NCBI RefSeq assembly: GCF_900111745.1
Contig: NZ_FOIJ01000006.1
Location: 62,001-126,000, forward strand
Origin: Stigmatella erecta
GTDB taxonomy: Bacteria; Myxococcota; Myxococcia; Myxococcales; Myxococcaceae
Reading direction: 5' to 3'
Length of the DNA stretch: 64,000 bases
Shown piece after piece: positions 8,359 through 17,191 of this stretch. Within the stretch, counting starts at the first letter, position 1. Each line of letters starts with the position of its first letter. The notes under the pieces were generated by a model that was given only the letters and a program-made list of their open reading frames with translations, searched no databases and was not told where the DNA came from. The position numbers and the translations under genes were made by a program.

Positions 8359-10151
8359 GGCCCCGCCTCCGGCACGGAGCGGAAGATGATGGCCTCGTCG
8401 TGCAGGTTCCACACGGCCAGCTCGCCCTTCACCGTCAGCCACGCGAACAGACTCATGCCATGGCTGGACGCGGCCTGCACCACGTCCTCCGTGGCGTGGG
8501 CCACCTCCTGCGTGCCCGAGGGGCTCACCAGCCGGAAGGTGCGCTTGTCGGCTTCGAGCACCAGGAGTCCCGGCTGCCCCCGCGTGGCCCGGGTGATGGC
8601 CACCCCCAGCACCTGCGAGCCGGTGGGGACGGCGAGTTCCACACGGCCCTGGGCCAGCAGCACCGCCCAGTGCAAGGGGCGTTGCTGCAGGGCGAGGAGC
8701 CCCGCCTCCGGGTGGCCCACCGCATCCGAGCAGCCGAAGAACGCTTCACCGGTTCCGGGCCCGAGGGGCACGTTGCGCTGCTGGTGCTCCTCCATCACGC
8801 CCAGCCAGAGCCCTTCGCGGGCAAGGGCGGTTCCCGGGCTCATCACGAAGGCGGGCCGGCGCCGGACCTCGGCCATCGCCGTCACCCGGCGGGCCAGCAC
8901 CACCGGCCCCTGGGCATTCACCAGGAACAGGCACCCGTCCCCATCCCGTACCAGCACCCGCTCCCGGTCCTCCTCCATGTGGACCAGGACGGAGCCGGGC
9001 GGCTGGTTCGCGGCGGGCGCGTCCGGAAGCAGCCCCTCGTGGCCGGCATAGGCAATGCCCTGCGGCTTCCGGACCGAGCCTCCGTGCAGGCCCCCATGCA
9101 CCCAGAGCGTCGTCTCATCCCGGGACAGCACGAGCATGCCGCCGTTGCGGCGCCACCCCGCCGCCACCACCCGGTGCCCCGCAGGGAGCGTGAAGCGCCG
9201 CACCCGGGGAACGGTCGCCCGGGCCGAGTGGGGCATGGGCTGCGCCGCCACGCTCCCATCCTCGCGGAAGAACAGCAGCCGCGTTCCCTCCGCGGAGAAG
9301 TGGAAGGAGAGGATCCGGCCGCCGCCCCCCGGCAGGCGCACCGGCGTGGCGGTGTGCGTGGAGAAGGGATTTCGCAGCAGGCGGACGCAGGTCTCCGGCG
9401 CGGGCAGCTCGAACTCCACCGTGGCGGGAGGGCGGGCCGCCCGGGCCACCGTCACCGTGAGCTGGGCCTGGGGGTCCCGCGACAGCCGCTCGGAGACCTC
9501 CACCCGGGACAGGCCCGAGGCCTCCGGGAGCCGGGCGAGCCTTGCACTGCCCACGAGCCACCCATCGTCCGGCGCCGGACCGGGCGCCAGGGCCTCGCGC
9601 CACCGGGCCACATGCGCGGCCTGGACAGGCTGCGCGCTCCGGGCCTCCAGCCAGGACTGGACGCTGGCGGGTGTCACCTCGGAGAAGGTCCCCCGCTCGG
9701 GAGAGGACTGGAGCACGCCCCAGGCGAAGCCGGCCCCCGCGGCCGCGGCGCGCCGGGCCAGGACGATCAGCAGCGCGAGGTGGGCGATGCGGGGCGCCCC
9801 CAGTTGATCCGGCCCCGCGTCCAGCAGCACCAGCGTGCGGCGCGCCCCTTGCGGCTGCTGAAAGGAGCGCTGGAGAAAGGCCTGCTCTCCAAAGGCGGCG
9901 CGGCGGACGAACTCGTCGGGAGCCTCCACGGCGAAGAGCCACTCGGTGAGCAGCAGCCGCTCGTAGGGCCCCTGGCGCGTCAGGCCCTCGTAGCCCTGGG
10001 GCTCCCCGCCCCGGCTCTCACCCCGGGGCCGCAGCGCACCGATGGCCACTGAGAGCCGGGCCACGTGAGGGCCCAGGCTCAGCGCCAGGTCCTCGGGGAA
10101 GATCGCCAGCTGGGGGGCCCAGGGGCGCAGGGCGGGAGGCAGGCGGCTCAT
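8355..10151 (-). CDS. vWA plus beta-propeller protein of ternary system
   Basis: A 598-residue protein overlapping its neighbours by ATGA on both sides (10148-10151 and 8355-8358). Residues about 60-200 look like a von Willebrand A domain: a helix with EWLFAVEAPDEF, then the first strand RRTLVLLDAGPDQLG (Asp111), then a long Ala-rich helix. The metal-binding motif DxSxS appears here as DAGPD, so the MIDAS site is degenerate. From about 260 to the C-terminus, repeated strand-turn units (LLFFREDGSVAAQP, MLVLSRDETTLWVHGG, LVRDGDGCLFLVNAQG) indicate a propeller. In these systems the MoxR ATPase is thought to remodel the vWA partner. Predicted cytoplasmic. Family call from architecture and neighbours. 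Confidence 0.7.
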   Translation of the reverse strand: MSRLPPALRPWAPQLAIFPEDLALSLGPHVARLSVAIGALRPRGESRGGEPQGYEGLTRQGPYERLLLTEWLFAVEAPDEFVRRAAFGEQAFLQRSFQQPQGARRTLVLLDAGPDQLGAPRIAHLALLIVLARRAAAAGAGFAWGVLQSSPERGTFSEVTPASVQSWLEARSAQPVQAAHVARWREALAPGPAPDDGWLVGSARLARLPEASGLSRVEVSERLSRDPQAQLTVTVARAARPPATVEFELPAPETCVRLLRNPFSTHTATPVRLPGGGGRILSFHFSAEGTRLLFFREDGSVAAQPMPHSARATVPRVRRFTLPAGHRVVAAGWRRNGGMLVLSRDETTLWVHGGLHGGSVRKPQGIAYAGHEGLLPDAPAANQPPGSVLVHMEEDRERVLVRDGDGCLFLVNAQGPVVLARRVTAMAEVRRRPAFVMSPGTALAREGLWLGVMEEHQQRNVPLGPGTGEAFFGCSDAVGHPEAGLLALQQRPLHWAVLLAQGRVELAVPTGSQVLGVAITRATRGQPGLLVLEADKRTFRLVSPSGTQEVAHATEDVVQAASSHGMSLFAWLTVKGELAVWNLHDEAIIFRSVPEAGP

Positions 10152-10609
10152 GGGAGCCCCTCCGCCGCGCGCACCCACGCGTCCAAGGCTTCCCGCGCCA
10201 CGGGGCGCGCGCTGCCCACCGGCACCAGGTATCCGGAATGGGGCAGCACCGCCAGCGGTCCCCCCGCGGCGGCCTGCCGGGCCAGCGCCCGTTCGAGCAG
10301 CGCCGGGGCCACGTCCGGCGCGAGCGCGCAGGGCAGCAGCAACGAGGGCGCGGCCGGCTCCCGGCCGAGGTACACGGCCCCATCCACCCAGGGCAGCCTG
10401 GCGGCCTCCCCCAGCAGGACGAGCACGCCCGGGCCCGCCACCCCACTCCACGCGGCGAGCGCTCCATCCTCCGCGGCCAGCGCCCGGCGCGCGAGCGCGA
10501 GCGCCACCGGCCCCACGCCCACGACGGCAAGCGCGGCCAGCGGCTCCGGCCGGGGGCGCCACGTCACCGGAAGCCGCGGCGGGGCGCTGGCAAGGACAGG
10601 GGAACTCAC
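10148..10609 (-). CDS. Small bpX-type component of ternary system
   Basis: A 153-residue Ala/Pro/Leu-rich protein between the MoxR and vWA genes, ending in an ATGA overlap with the latter. It has short hydrophobic strands (GPGVLVLLGEAARL, PWVDGAVYLGRE, PLAVLPHSGYLVPVG) and helices, with no catalytic motif and no export signal. A small protein in this position is usual in MoxR-vWA-propeller loci (one of the bpX families, perhaps bpX5), but I cannot place it by sequence alone. The conserved-looking aromatic and Pro residues and strict coupling argue that it is a stoichiometric subunit. Confidence 0.6.
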   Translation of the reverse strand: MSSPVLASAPPRLPVTWRPRPEPLAALAVVGVGPVALALARRALAAEDGALAAWSGVAGPGVLVLLGEAARLPWVDGAVYLGREPAAPSLLLPCALAPDVAPALLERALARQAAAGGPLAVLPHSGYLVPVGSARPVAREALDAWVRAAEGLP

Positions 10610-10667
10610 AGGGCCTCCAGTCTAGAACGGGTGCCAGGGACCGCCAGAAGCCTCGGGCGCACCGCCC

Positions 10668-11834
10668 TCAGGCCCTCGCCGGAGCCTCGCGCTCCAGCAC
10701 CGCGCGCAGCTCGTCCCGCAGCGCCCGCAGCTCCGGGGGCAGGGCCTCGGGGGCAAAGCCCGCATCCATCTCACGGGCGACGCCCTCCAGCTTGAGCCGC
10801 CACGCGGGCCGCTCGCCCCCGGTGCCCTCCGCGGGGGGGGCCGACAGCAGCAGGCGCCCCTCGCGGGCGATGCGCTGTGCCCGGGCCAGCGGCCCTGCGC
10901 TCGCCTCCAGCGCCGCCGCCGCGAGCGCCGGGTTCTCCGTCGCGGCGAGCAGCTCGCGCAGCACCTCGCGCGCCAGCTCCTGGCCCTCCTTCGTGGGCAC
11001 CACGTAGAAGAGCGGCCAAAGGTCCGCCGGGCCCGGGGTGCGCCGGCCCGCCAGCGCCGCCGCCGCGGCGATGAGCCGCTGCGCCTTCACGGCCCGCCGG
11101 TCCGACAGGCCAATGCCCGCGCTCCGCAGCGTGCGCAGCGCCTGCGCCAGGAGGGGGCGCACCGGCGCGAGATCCGCCTCCCGGGCCACTTGCGCCAGCA
11201 CATCCAGCGCCTCCAGCGAGGCCCCGCGCGCCTCCGTCTCCCGCCACAGCGAGGCCCCCCCGGCCAGCAGCTCCTCCAGCCGGGGGTCGGGCACCGGCTC
11301 CACGAAGATGCGCGCCAGGAAGCGGTCCGCGAAGGCCGCCAGCGACTCCTCCTCGGGCAGCGCGTTGGAGGCGCCCACGCACACCCGCAGGGGACACGGC
11401 TTGCGCGTGTGGCCCCGCCGGAACACCCGCTCGTTGAGCACCCCCAGCAGCGTGTTGAGGATGGCGGTGGAGCCCAGGAACACCTCGTCCAGGAAGGCCA
11501 CCTCCGCCTCCGGCAGCATGCCGGCCGTCTCCGTCTCCACCAGCCCGTCCCGCAGCTTGCGCAGGTCCACCGGCCCGAAGATTTCCGAGGGCTCGGTGAA
11601 ACGGCCAAGCAGGTACTCGAAGTAGCTGCCGCCCAGGGCCCGCGCGGTGCGGCGCACCGCCTCGCTCTTGGCGGTGCCCGGGGGGCCGATGACGAGCAGG
11701 TGCTCGCCGGCCACGGCCGACAGGGCCACCAGCTCCACCATGGCCTCGCGCTCCACCAGCCCCTGCCCCGCGCCCGCCAGGGCCTCGCGGAGGGAAGCAG
11801 CGGCCATCTCGAAGGGGGGAGGCGAAGAGGACAT
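10668..11834 (-). CDS. MoxR-family AAA+ ATPase
   Basis: A 388-residue AAA+ ATPase, first gene of the ternary cluster. Walker A is GPPGTAKS (residues 50-57), Walker B VAFLDE (112-117), sensor 1 GASN (154-157), and ADRF near 169-172 may carry the arginine finger. The segment FTEPSEIFGPVDL is typical of the MoxR/RavA group. The C-terminal lid carries SDRRAVKAQRL. The closing helical tail (about 280-388) is Glu/Ala/Arg-rich. Such ATPases act as chaperones that insert metals or remodel vWA-domain partners; here the partner is presumably the vWA/propeller protein two genes downstream. The 58-bp gap to the next gene holds no obvious terminator, so the four genes probably form one transcript. Confidence 0.88.
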   Translation of the reverse strand: MSSSPPPFEMAAASLREALAGAGQGLVEREAMVELVALSAVAGEHLLVIGPPGTAKSEAVRRTARALGGSYFEYLLGRFTEPSEIFGPVDLRKLRDGLVETETAGMLPEAEVAFLDEVFLGSTAILNTLLGVLNERVFRRGHTRKPCPLRVCVGASNALPEEESLAAFADRFLARIFVEPVPDPRLEELLAGGASLWRETEARGASLEALDVLAQVAREADLAPVRPLLAQALRTLRSAGIGLSDRRAVKAQRLIAAAAALAGRRTPGPADLWPLFYVVPTKEGQELAREVLRELLAATENPALAAAALEASAGPLARAQRIAREGRLLLSAPPAEGTGGERPAWRLKLEGVAREMDAGFAPEALPPELRALRDELRAVLEREAPARA

Positions 11835-11933
11835 GGGGCCGCAGTGTATGGGGATGGAGGCGTGGATCCGAAGGGGAGACGCCGGCGGCCCTGGCAGTGC
11901 CCCCTTCCCGGGCCAGTAGGTTAGGCTTCAGGG

Positions 11934-12527
11934 GTGATGCGACGTGTATCGAGGCTTGGGGCGCTGGCGGGGGTACTGCTCTTCACGGGAACCGCCCAGG
12001 CGGGGGAATGGCGAGGCTACCTCTCCCTGGGGGCGGGGGTGGCGCTGGACCACCTGAGTGACTGGAGCGCGAAGGGCGCCGCGGTCAACGCGTACTTCGG
12101 CGTGGAGGCCCCCGTGGGGCTGTCCCTGGGCGTCTATGTCGAGGGCGCGGAGACGTGGGGCGCGGCGGTGGAGAACGTCCGGGAGGACTCCTCGCACCAC
12201 GTGCAGCTCGACTACAAGCAGATCGGCATGGAGGTGCGCTTCCGCGTCCTGCGGGACCGGATGATCTCCCCGTGGCTGAGCCTGCGGCTGGCCCGCAGCG
12301 ACTCCCGGCCCCTGACGCCGGACGCGTTCGGCCAGCTCGTCCGGCAGGAGTTCGCCAACATGAGCGCCGCGGTGCGCTTCGGCCTGGACTGGTGGCTGGG
12401 CAGCCACCTGGGCATCACCGCGGCCACCTCCTGGCAGTGGTGTGACGTGCGCTACGAGCAGGAGGCGGACAAGCGGTGCGCCAAGCCCATCAACAACATC
12501 CTGCTGGGGCCCACCCTGCGCTTCTGA
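11934..12527 (+). CDS. Outer-membrane beta-barrel protein
   Basis: A 197-residue exported protein. The signal peptide (about 1-25) ends in GTAQAGEW. Alternating polar/hydrophobic strands follow (RGYLSLGAGVALDHL, GLSLGVYVEGAETWG, ISPWLSLRLARSDS, LGITAATSWQWC) and the chain ends in Phe (LLGPTLRF), the classic outer-membrane insertion signature. The size fits a small eight-stranded barrel. No enzyme motif is visible. The start may be GTG 11934 or ATG 11937; an AGGGG sits immediately before them. It is divergent from the MoxR gene with about 100 bp between, so the two could share control, but nothing links them functionally. Confidence 0.7.
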   Translation: MMRRVSRLGALAGVLLFTGTAQAGEWRGYLSLGAGVALDHLSDWSAKGAAVNAYFGVEAPVGLSLGVYVEGAETWGAAVENVREDSSHHVQLDYKQIGMEVRFRVLRDRMISPWLSLRLARSDSRPLTPDAFGQLVRQEFANMSAAVRFGLDWWLGSHLGITAATSWQWCDVRYEQEADKRCAKPINNILLGPTLRF

Positions 12528-12637
12528 GCCCTCCGGCCGGCGGATGTCCAGTGCCGGACGTTCGCCTCCCCGGCCCCGCGCCCCGCCGCGCGTTCCGGAC
12601 CGTGCCCCCATGCCCGGGCATTTAAGGTTCCGCCCTT

Positions 12638-13351
12638 ATGAACCGCGAATACCACCGCTGGTACAGCGAGCGTCTGGGCCGGGACATGGAGCTGCTGCTC
12701 TACGGGCACTCGGGAGAGCCCGTGCTGCTGCTACCCACCAGCCGGGGCCGCTTCTACCAGGCCGAGGACTTCGGGCTGATGGGCGCCCTCGCGGACCGCA
12801 TCCAGGCGGGCCGCTACCTCGTGGTGTGCGCGGACTCGGTGGACGAGGAGAGCTGGTTCAACACCGGCGCCCACCCGCATGAGCGCGTGGCCCGCCACGC
12901 CGCGTGGGAGTCCTACCTGCTCAACGAGGTGGTGCCCCTGGTGCGCAGCCGCAGCACGGGCGGGCGGCTGACGCTGGCCGGGTGCAGCTTCGGCGGCTTC
13001 CACACCTACAACGTGGGGCTGCGCCACCCGGACGTGTTCCGGCGGCTGATCTCCATGGGCGGCAAGTTCGAGACGGAGGACTTCCTCGACGGCTACCAGG
13101 ACGAGAGCGTGTACTTCCATTCGAGCATGCAGTGGCTCCATGGGCTCCCGGATGGCGCCCAGCGCGCCGCGCTCCAGAAGGTGGAGATGATCCTCGCGGT
13201 GGGCGAGCACGACTTCTGCCGCCCCTCCAACGAGAACCTCTCCACCCTCCTGTGGCGCCAGGACATCGGCAACCAGCTGGCCATCTGGGGCGGCGGCACC
13301 CACGACTGGCCCGTCTGGCGCCAGATGATCCAGCAGTACCTGCCCGCGTAG
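12638..13351 (+). CDS. Esterase-like alpha/beta hydrolase
   Basis: A 237-residue cytoplasmic alpha/beta hydrolase of the esterase D/antigen 85 type. The nucleophile elbow is AGCSFGG (Ser in G-x-S-x-G). An acidic residue is likely in GEHDFC and the catalytic His in GGGTHDWPVW near the C-terminus. The early strand-loop LLYGHSGEPVLLLPTSRG would form the oxyanion hole. There is no signal peptide. The family hydrolyses acyl esters, S-formylglutathione-like thioesters or peptide/siderophore esters; the substrate cannot be read from the sequence. It converges with the MATE gene, with a GC palindrome between. Confidence 0.8.
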   Translation: MNREYHRWYSERLGRDMELLLYGHSGEPVLLLPTSRGRFYQAEDFGLMGALADRIQAGRYLVVCADSVDEESWFNTGAHPHERVARHAAWESYLLNEVVPLVRSRSTGGRLTLAGCSFGGFHTYNVGLRHPDVFRRLISMGGKFETEDFLDGYQDESVYFHSSMQWLHGLPDGAQRAALQKVEMILAVGEHDFCRPSNENLSTLLWRQDIGNQLAIWGGGTHDWPVWRQMIQQYLPA

Positions 13352-13366
13352 CCCCCGCCGCCTTTC

Positions 13367-13378
13367 GCCCCCGGGGGC
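13367..13378. terminator. GC palindrome between convergent genes
   Basis: GCCCCCGGGGGC sits in the 28-bp gap between the esterase and MATE stop codons. It could fold on either strand, but there is no T-tract. A weak candidate for a bidirectional stop. Confidence 0.3.
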
Positions 13379-13379
13379 C

Positions 13380-14756
13380 TTATGCCTCCAGGGGGCGCAG
13401 CACCCCCGCGCTGAGCCGGTGGAAGCGCCACACCAGCGAGAACGCCACGCAGATGAGGCCCGCGCACAGCCCCCACCAGATGCCCAGCACGCCCAGCCCC
13501 AGCTTGAAGCCCAGCCACAGGGAGAGCGGCAGCCCCACGCCATAGTGCGCCACCATGTTGGCCACGAAGGTGAAGCGCGTGGCGCCCGTGCCCCGGAGCA
13601 CGCCGGCGCCCACGCCTTGCACCCCGTCGAACACCTGGAAGACGGCGCTCACCATGAGCAGCGGCACCACGAGCGGAATCACCTCCGCGGGAGCCCCCGC
13701 CAGCTGCGCCATCTGCCGGGGGAACACGGCGAACACCAGCCCGGACAGCAGCATGAAGCACGCGCCCCCCACGAAGGCGGTGAAGCCGCTGCGCCGCGCC
13801 TGGGGCGTGTTGCGCGCTCCCACCGCCCAGCCCACGCGCACGCTGCCCGCGTTGCCAATGCCCATGGCGATGGTGAAGGAGAGGCTCGCGTAGGCGATGG
13901 CGATCTGGTGCGCGCCCATGCTCTCCGGGCTGATCCGGAAGGCCATGGCGCCCGCCAGCGAGAAGATGCCCACCTCCGCCGCCAGGTGCAGCCCGATGGG
14001 CAGCCCCACCCGCGCGGCCTGCGCGAGGTCCGCCGCCTTTGGCCGCCAGTCATGCGAGACGCCCGGCCGGCCCAGCGCGCGCACCGCGCCCAGCAGGATG
14101 CCCATCTCCAGCAAGGTGCTCAGCAGCGTGGCCAGCGCCGAGCCATTGGCCCCCATGGACGGGATGCGCCGCAGGGGCCCGAACGCCTCGGGCAACACGC
14201 CGCCGCCAAAAACGAGCACGATGCCCACCCCCAGGTTGAAGACGTTCGCCACCACCGTGGCGACAATCAGGGGCCGCACGCTCGCCGCGGACTGCAGGTA
14301 CGAGCGGAACATGAGGAAGAAGAGCAGCGGGATGAGCGCCGGCGCGCGCCAGCGCAGGTAAGAGCGCGTGCCTTCCAGCGCCTGCTCCTCGTACCCCACC
14401 AGGGGAAGCAGCGAGGGCAGGGTCAGCAACAGGCCCCACAGCACGAGCCCCACGGCGAGCACCGCCCAGGCCCCCTGCCACAGCAGGGACCGGGCCCGGT
14501 CCGGGTTCTTCGCCCCGAAGGCCTGGGCCATCAACGGATCAAACCCCATCATCAGCCCAATGCCCACGCTGCTGATGGCGAAGAAGAGGTTGTGGGCCAG
14601 GCCCACGGCGGCCAGGGCCGAGGTGCCCGCGCGCGCCACCACCAGCGTGTCCACCAAGCCCATGAGCGCCTGGCCGCCCTGAGCGATGGCGATGGGCACG
14701 GCGAGCCGCATCAGCTCTCGGAGTTCTTCACGGCGGGACTTCACGGAGGGGTTCAT
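13380..14756 (-). CDS. MATE family efflux transporter
   Basis: A 458-residue integral membrane protein with about 12 hydrophobic segments in two similar halves, as in MATE (NorM/DinF) antiporters. Typical features are the N-terminal cytoplasmic start VKSRREELRELMRLAVPIAIAQ, then GLVDTLVVARAGTSALAAVGLA (the first-repeat signature), and the corresponding segment in the second half around MGAHQIAIAYASLSF. MATE proteins use a Na+ or H+ gradient to expel cationic drugs or natural products; the substrate is not predictable. The ATG has no clear Shine-Dalgarno. It lies alone between convergent esterase and same-strand propeller genes. Confidence 0.9.
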   Translation of the reverse strand: MNPSVKSRREELRELMRLAVPIAIAQGGQALMGLVDTLVVARAGTSALAAVGLAHNLFFAISSVGIGLMMGFDPLMAQAFGAKNPDRARSLLWQGAWAVLAVGLVLWGLLLTLPSLLPLVGYEEQALEGTRSYLRWRAPALIPLLFFLMFRSYLQSAASVRPLIVATVVANVFNLGVGIVLVFGGGVLPEAFGPLRRIPSMGANGSALATLLSTLLEMGILLGAVRALGRPGVSHDWRPKAADLAQAARVGLPIGLHLAAEVGIFSLAGAMAFRISPESMGAHQIAIAYASLSFTIAMGIGNAGSVRVGWAVGARNTPQARRSGFTAFVGGACFMLLSGLVFAVFPRQMAQLAGAPAEVIPLVVPLLMVSAVFQVFDGVQGVGAGVLRGTGATRFTFVANMVAHYGVGLPLSLWLGFKLGLGVLGIWWGLCAGLICVAFSLVWRFHRLSAGVLRPLEA

Positions 14757-14848
14757 GGGAGGGCCGGCCTATAGCGTCTTCCCACGCGAAATGCGCGAGC
14801 CGTGAGAGGGACGCCCAGCCCCGGCGATGGCTGACCCCAGAAATGCCA

Positions 14849-14881
14849 CGGCCGGCCTGCATCCCCCGAGCAGGCCGGCCG
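14849..14881 (-). terminator. 12-bp stem hairpin downstream of propeller lipoprotein gene
   Basis: A perfect 12-bp inverted repeat CGGCCGGCCTGC / GCAGGCCGGCCG with a 9-base loop lies about 40 bases after the stop codon of the minus-strand propeller gene and upstream of the MATE start. No real T-run follows on the minus strand (GGCATTTCT), so it is terminator-like only. Confidence 0.45.
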
Positions 14882-14920
14882 CCGTTCCCCGGACTGCGGG
14901 GAAAAATACCGCGATAAAAA

Positions 14921-17056
14921 CTACGGAGAGGGCGTTGCCCTCTCATGCAGAACGGTGGCCAGTGGCACCTGGAGGGTATCCACGTGGGCCACACGCACAC
15001 CCGCATCGCCAATGGCGTAGACATAGTCATCCGCCATCACGCTGCGACGCACGGCCGGACTCCAGTACCACGTCCAGCCGTTATATGGGTTCGCGTTATA
15101 CAAATCTGACATGGGCAAAGTCCCCACCGGAGTGATGCCCGTGGAGGCATTCACCCGGAACACCCTCAGTTCGCTGCGGAACCCAGACCAATAATCAGAC
15201 GGAGCGTACGAGTATTCCACGATGGGAATGGCCAGCAGCCCCTTCTCCGCGAAGAAATTGAATGCTTTGTGGTCGTATGACGCGTCGCTCCATGCCGAGG
15301 GCGAGGCCACGCGCAGGGTGAAGGCTTCCGTGGGCGCGCTCATGTCCGACACATCGAACAGGGAGAGCTTCAGCCCCGGGAGGCTCGGATCGTTGGGCCC
15401 CTCCGGCACGTGCTGTCCAATGGTGAGCAGGTGGGTGTCTCCCATCGGGTGGATATAGGTGGAGAAGCCCGGCACCTTCAGCTCCCCCACCTTGCGCGGG
15501 TGGGCGGGGTCCGACAGATCAAAGGTGAAGAGCGGATCGGTTTGCCGGAATGTCACCACGTAGCCCTTGGGCCCCACGAACCGCGCGCTGTAGATGCGCT
15601 CCTCATCGGCCAGATCCACGCTGCGGCCCACTTCCTTGAGCAGCCCCGCCTGCTCGCGGAAGGTGGTGACGCGGCTGGAGAGCTTCTCGCGGCCCCAGGG
15701 CGTGCTGTCATTGAGCTCCAGCGTGGACAGGGTGGTGGCCACCCGGAGCACCCCTTCGTGCTCGTCCATGCTGAACTGGTTGAGCAGCGAGCCCTCCACC
15801 ACGCCGCTGCCCACATAGCGGGCTTCGCCCGGCTGGCGAAGGTCAAACTTGTGCAGGTAGGAGTAGCGCTTCTGGCCATTCTCAGGCCACATCCACCAGT
15901 GGTTGTTGGCCAGGTAGAGCGAGTCCTCGGAGGCGTAGAGCTCCCCCGGCGGGGCCAGCAGGTGGGTGTTGCTCAGGGAGAGCGCGCCGGCGCCCTCCAG
16001 GTTCAGCGTGGCCACGGTGACGAAGCCCAGCTGGGTGGGCGCGTTGCTGCGGAAGAACTGCTGGCAGTCATACGCCAGCTCGGCCTTCGAGCCATCCGGG
16101 GCCTTGTGCCAGGCGCGCGGCAGCCACTGCGCCAGCGTGCTCTCCCGGATGAGGCGCTCGTTCTTCTTCATCAGCGCCTGGAGCTCCTTCTTGAACTGCG
16201 CCTCGCTGGAGATGTTCCCATCCGGGTAGAAGCGCACGCCCTCGGGCCACCGGAAGTACTCGCTGAGCAGCATCCGCACCGTGCCGTTCGAGCGGCGCGC
16301 GCTCGTGTAGGAGCCCGGCAGGTACAGCTCGTCGGCGACATGGGGGGCGGTGGGGTCCGTCACGTCCACCACCGTCACCTTCGTCGCGTTCACGCCGTAC
16401 CAGGGCAGCCCGATGCTCACATCGCCGGGCGCCGGCGCCGGCATGCTGTCCGACGGCAGCGGGGCGCCCGCGCCCGCGCCTGGCTTGGAGTCCGAGCCCT
16501 CGCCCTCCAGGGGCACCGCGATGCCCGAGAAGACGATGACCTGGTTCTGATCCGTGAGGAACATCTCCCGCGGATAGCCCTCCAGTGTGAGGCTGCTCAG
16601 CGCCTGCAGGGACGCGGCGGGCCAGGACTTGTGCACGTACAGCTTCTGGCCGGAGATGACGAAGATGCGCGTCCCGTCGTTCTTCACGAAGTCCGCTTCG
16701 TCCACCCCCGCCACCTGGTTGTTGGTGCCGGTGTGGCTGCCCGGGCCCCCCCCCGCGGAGTCCTCGCCCCCCTCAGGCGCGCCCGCGCCGGGGGCCATGG
16801 GAGGAGGGGCGCCATTGCCCATGTCCGGGCCACGTCCTCCCCCTCCGCCCCCCCAGTAGCCCTGCCAGCTCAGCTGGGTGCGCATGTCGAGCACCGCGGT
16901 GTCCTCGATGTAGGACTCCAGCTCCTCGCACCCAGCGAAGCTCTCCAGCCTTGCCTCGCTGCGCACCGGTTGGTTGGGCGGCCGCTCCCAGTCACCCTCG
17001 CCGCCACACCCCACGGCCACCAGGGCCAGTCCCACGCTTCCCCATCTCCACGTCAT
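14921..17056 (-). CDS. Beta-propeller-domain lipoprotein
   Basis: A 711-residue lipoprotein. The start at 17056 is chosen because GGGAGGG lies five bases upstream and MTWRWGSVGLALVAVGC is a lipobox signal (Cys17). The mature protein begins with a helical cap (about 30-70), then a Gly/Pro-rich disordered stretch (about 70-115), then TGTNNQVAGVDEADFVKNDG, the hallmark of the secreted propeller family distantly related to WD40 (Pfam Beta_propel). Repeats follow to the C-terminus, including the segment near FSTYIHPMGDTHLLTIG. The family is widespread in archaea and bacteria; function is unknown, perhaps surface binding. It is not related in sequence to the cytoplasmic bpX propellers at 5.7-10.2 kb. 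Confidence 0.85.
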   Translation of the reverse strand: MTWRWGSVGLALVAVGCGGEGDWERPPNQPVRSEARLESFAGCEELESYIEDTAVLDMRTQLSWQGYWGGGGGGRGPDMGNGAPPPMAPGAGAPEGGEDSAGGGPGSHTGTNNQVAGVDEADFVKNDGTRIFVISGQKLYVHKSWPAASLQALSSLTLEGYPREMFLTDQNQVIVFSGIAVPLEGEGSDSKPGAGAGAPLPSDSMPAPAPGDVSIGLPWYGVNATKVTVVDVTDPTAPHVADELYLPGSYTSARRSNGTVRMLLSEYFRWPEGVRFYPDGNISSEAQFKKELQALMKKNERLIRESTLAQWLPRAWHKAPDGSKAELAYDCQQFFRSNAPTQLGFVTVATLNLEGAGALSLSNTHLLAPPGELYASEDSLYLANNHWWMWPENGQKRYSYLHKFDLRQPGEARYVGSGVVEGSLLNQFSMDEHEGVLRVATTLSTLELNDSTPWGREKLSSRVTTFREQAGLLKEVGRSVDLADEERIYSARFVGPKGYVVTFRQTDPLFTFDLSDPAHPRKVGELKVPGFSTYIHPMGDTHLLTIGQHVPEGPNDPSLPGLKLSLFDVSDMSAPTEAFTLRVASPSAWSDASYDHKAFNFFAEKGLLAIPIVEYSYAPSDYWSGFRSELRVFRVNASTGITPVGTLPMSDLYNANPYNGWTWYWSPAVRRSVMADDYVYAIGDAGVRVAHVDTLQVPLATVLHERATPSP

Positions 17057-17191
17057 ACGTCCCTCCCAGCGCTCCGGCCCAACCGAGCCCGTCCCACAGT
17101 GGGAAGGCGCTCGCAGCGCTGGCATTCCTTGCCACGGGCATGCCAGCCGGGAGCCCTTGGAATTCCAGGGAGTTAAGCGCCCTCGGGGCTC

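Noticed and set aside
5908-9051. A 1,047-codon plus-strand open frame opposite the propeller genes.
   Set aside because: Composition is Arg/Gly/Pro/His-rich with no domain. The minus-strand genes overlap by ATGA and make structured proteins.
14887-14901. CCCCG-GACTG-CGGGG next to an A5 run, as a terminator.
   Set aside because: For the minus-strand gene the T-run comes before the stem, and no plus-strand gene ends here.
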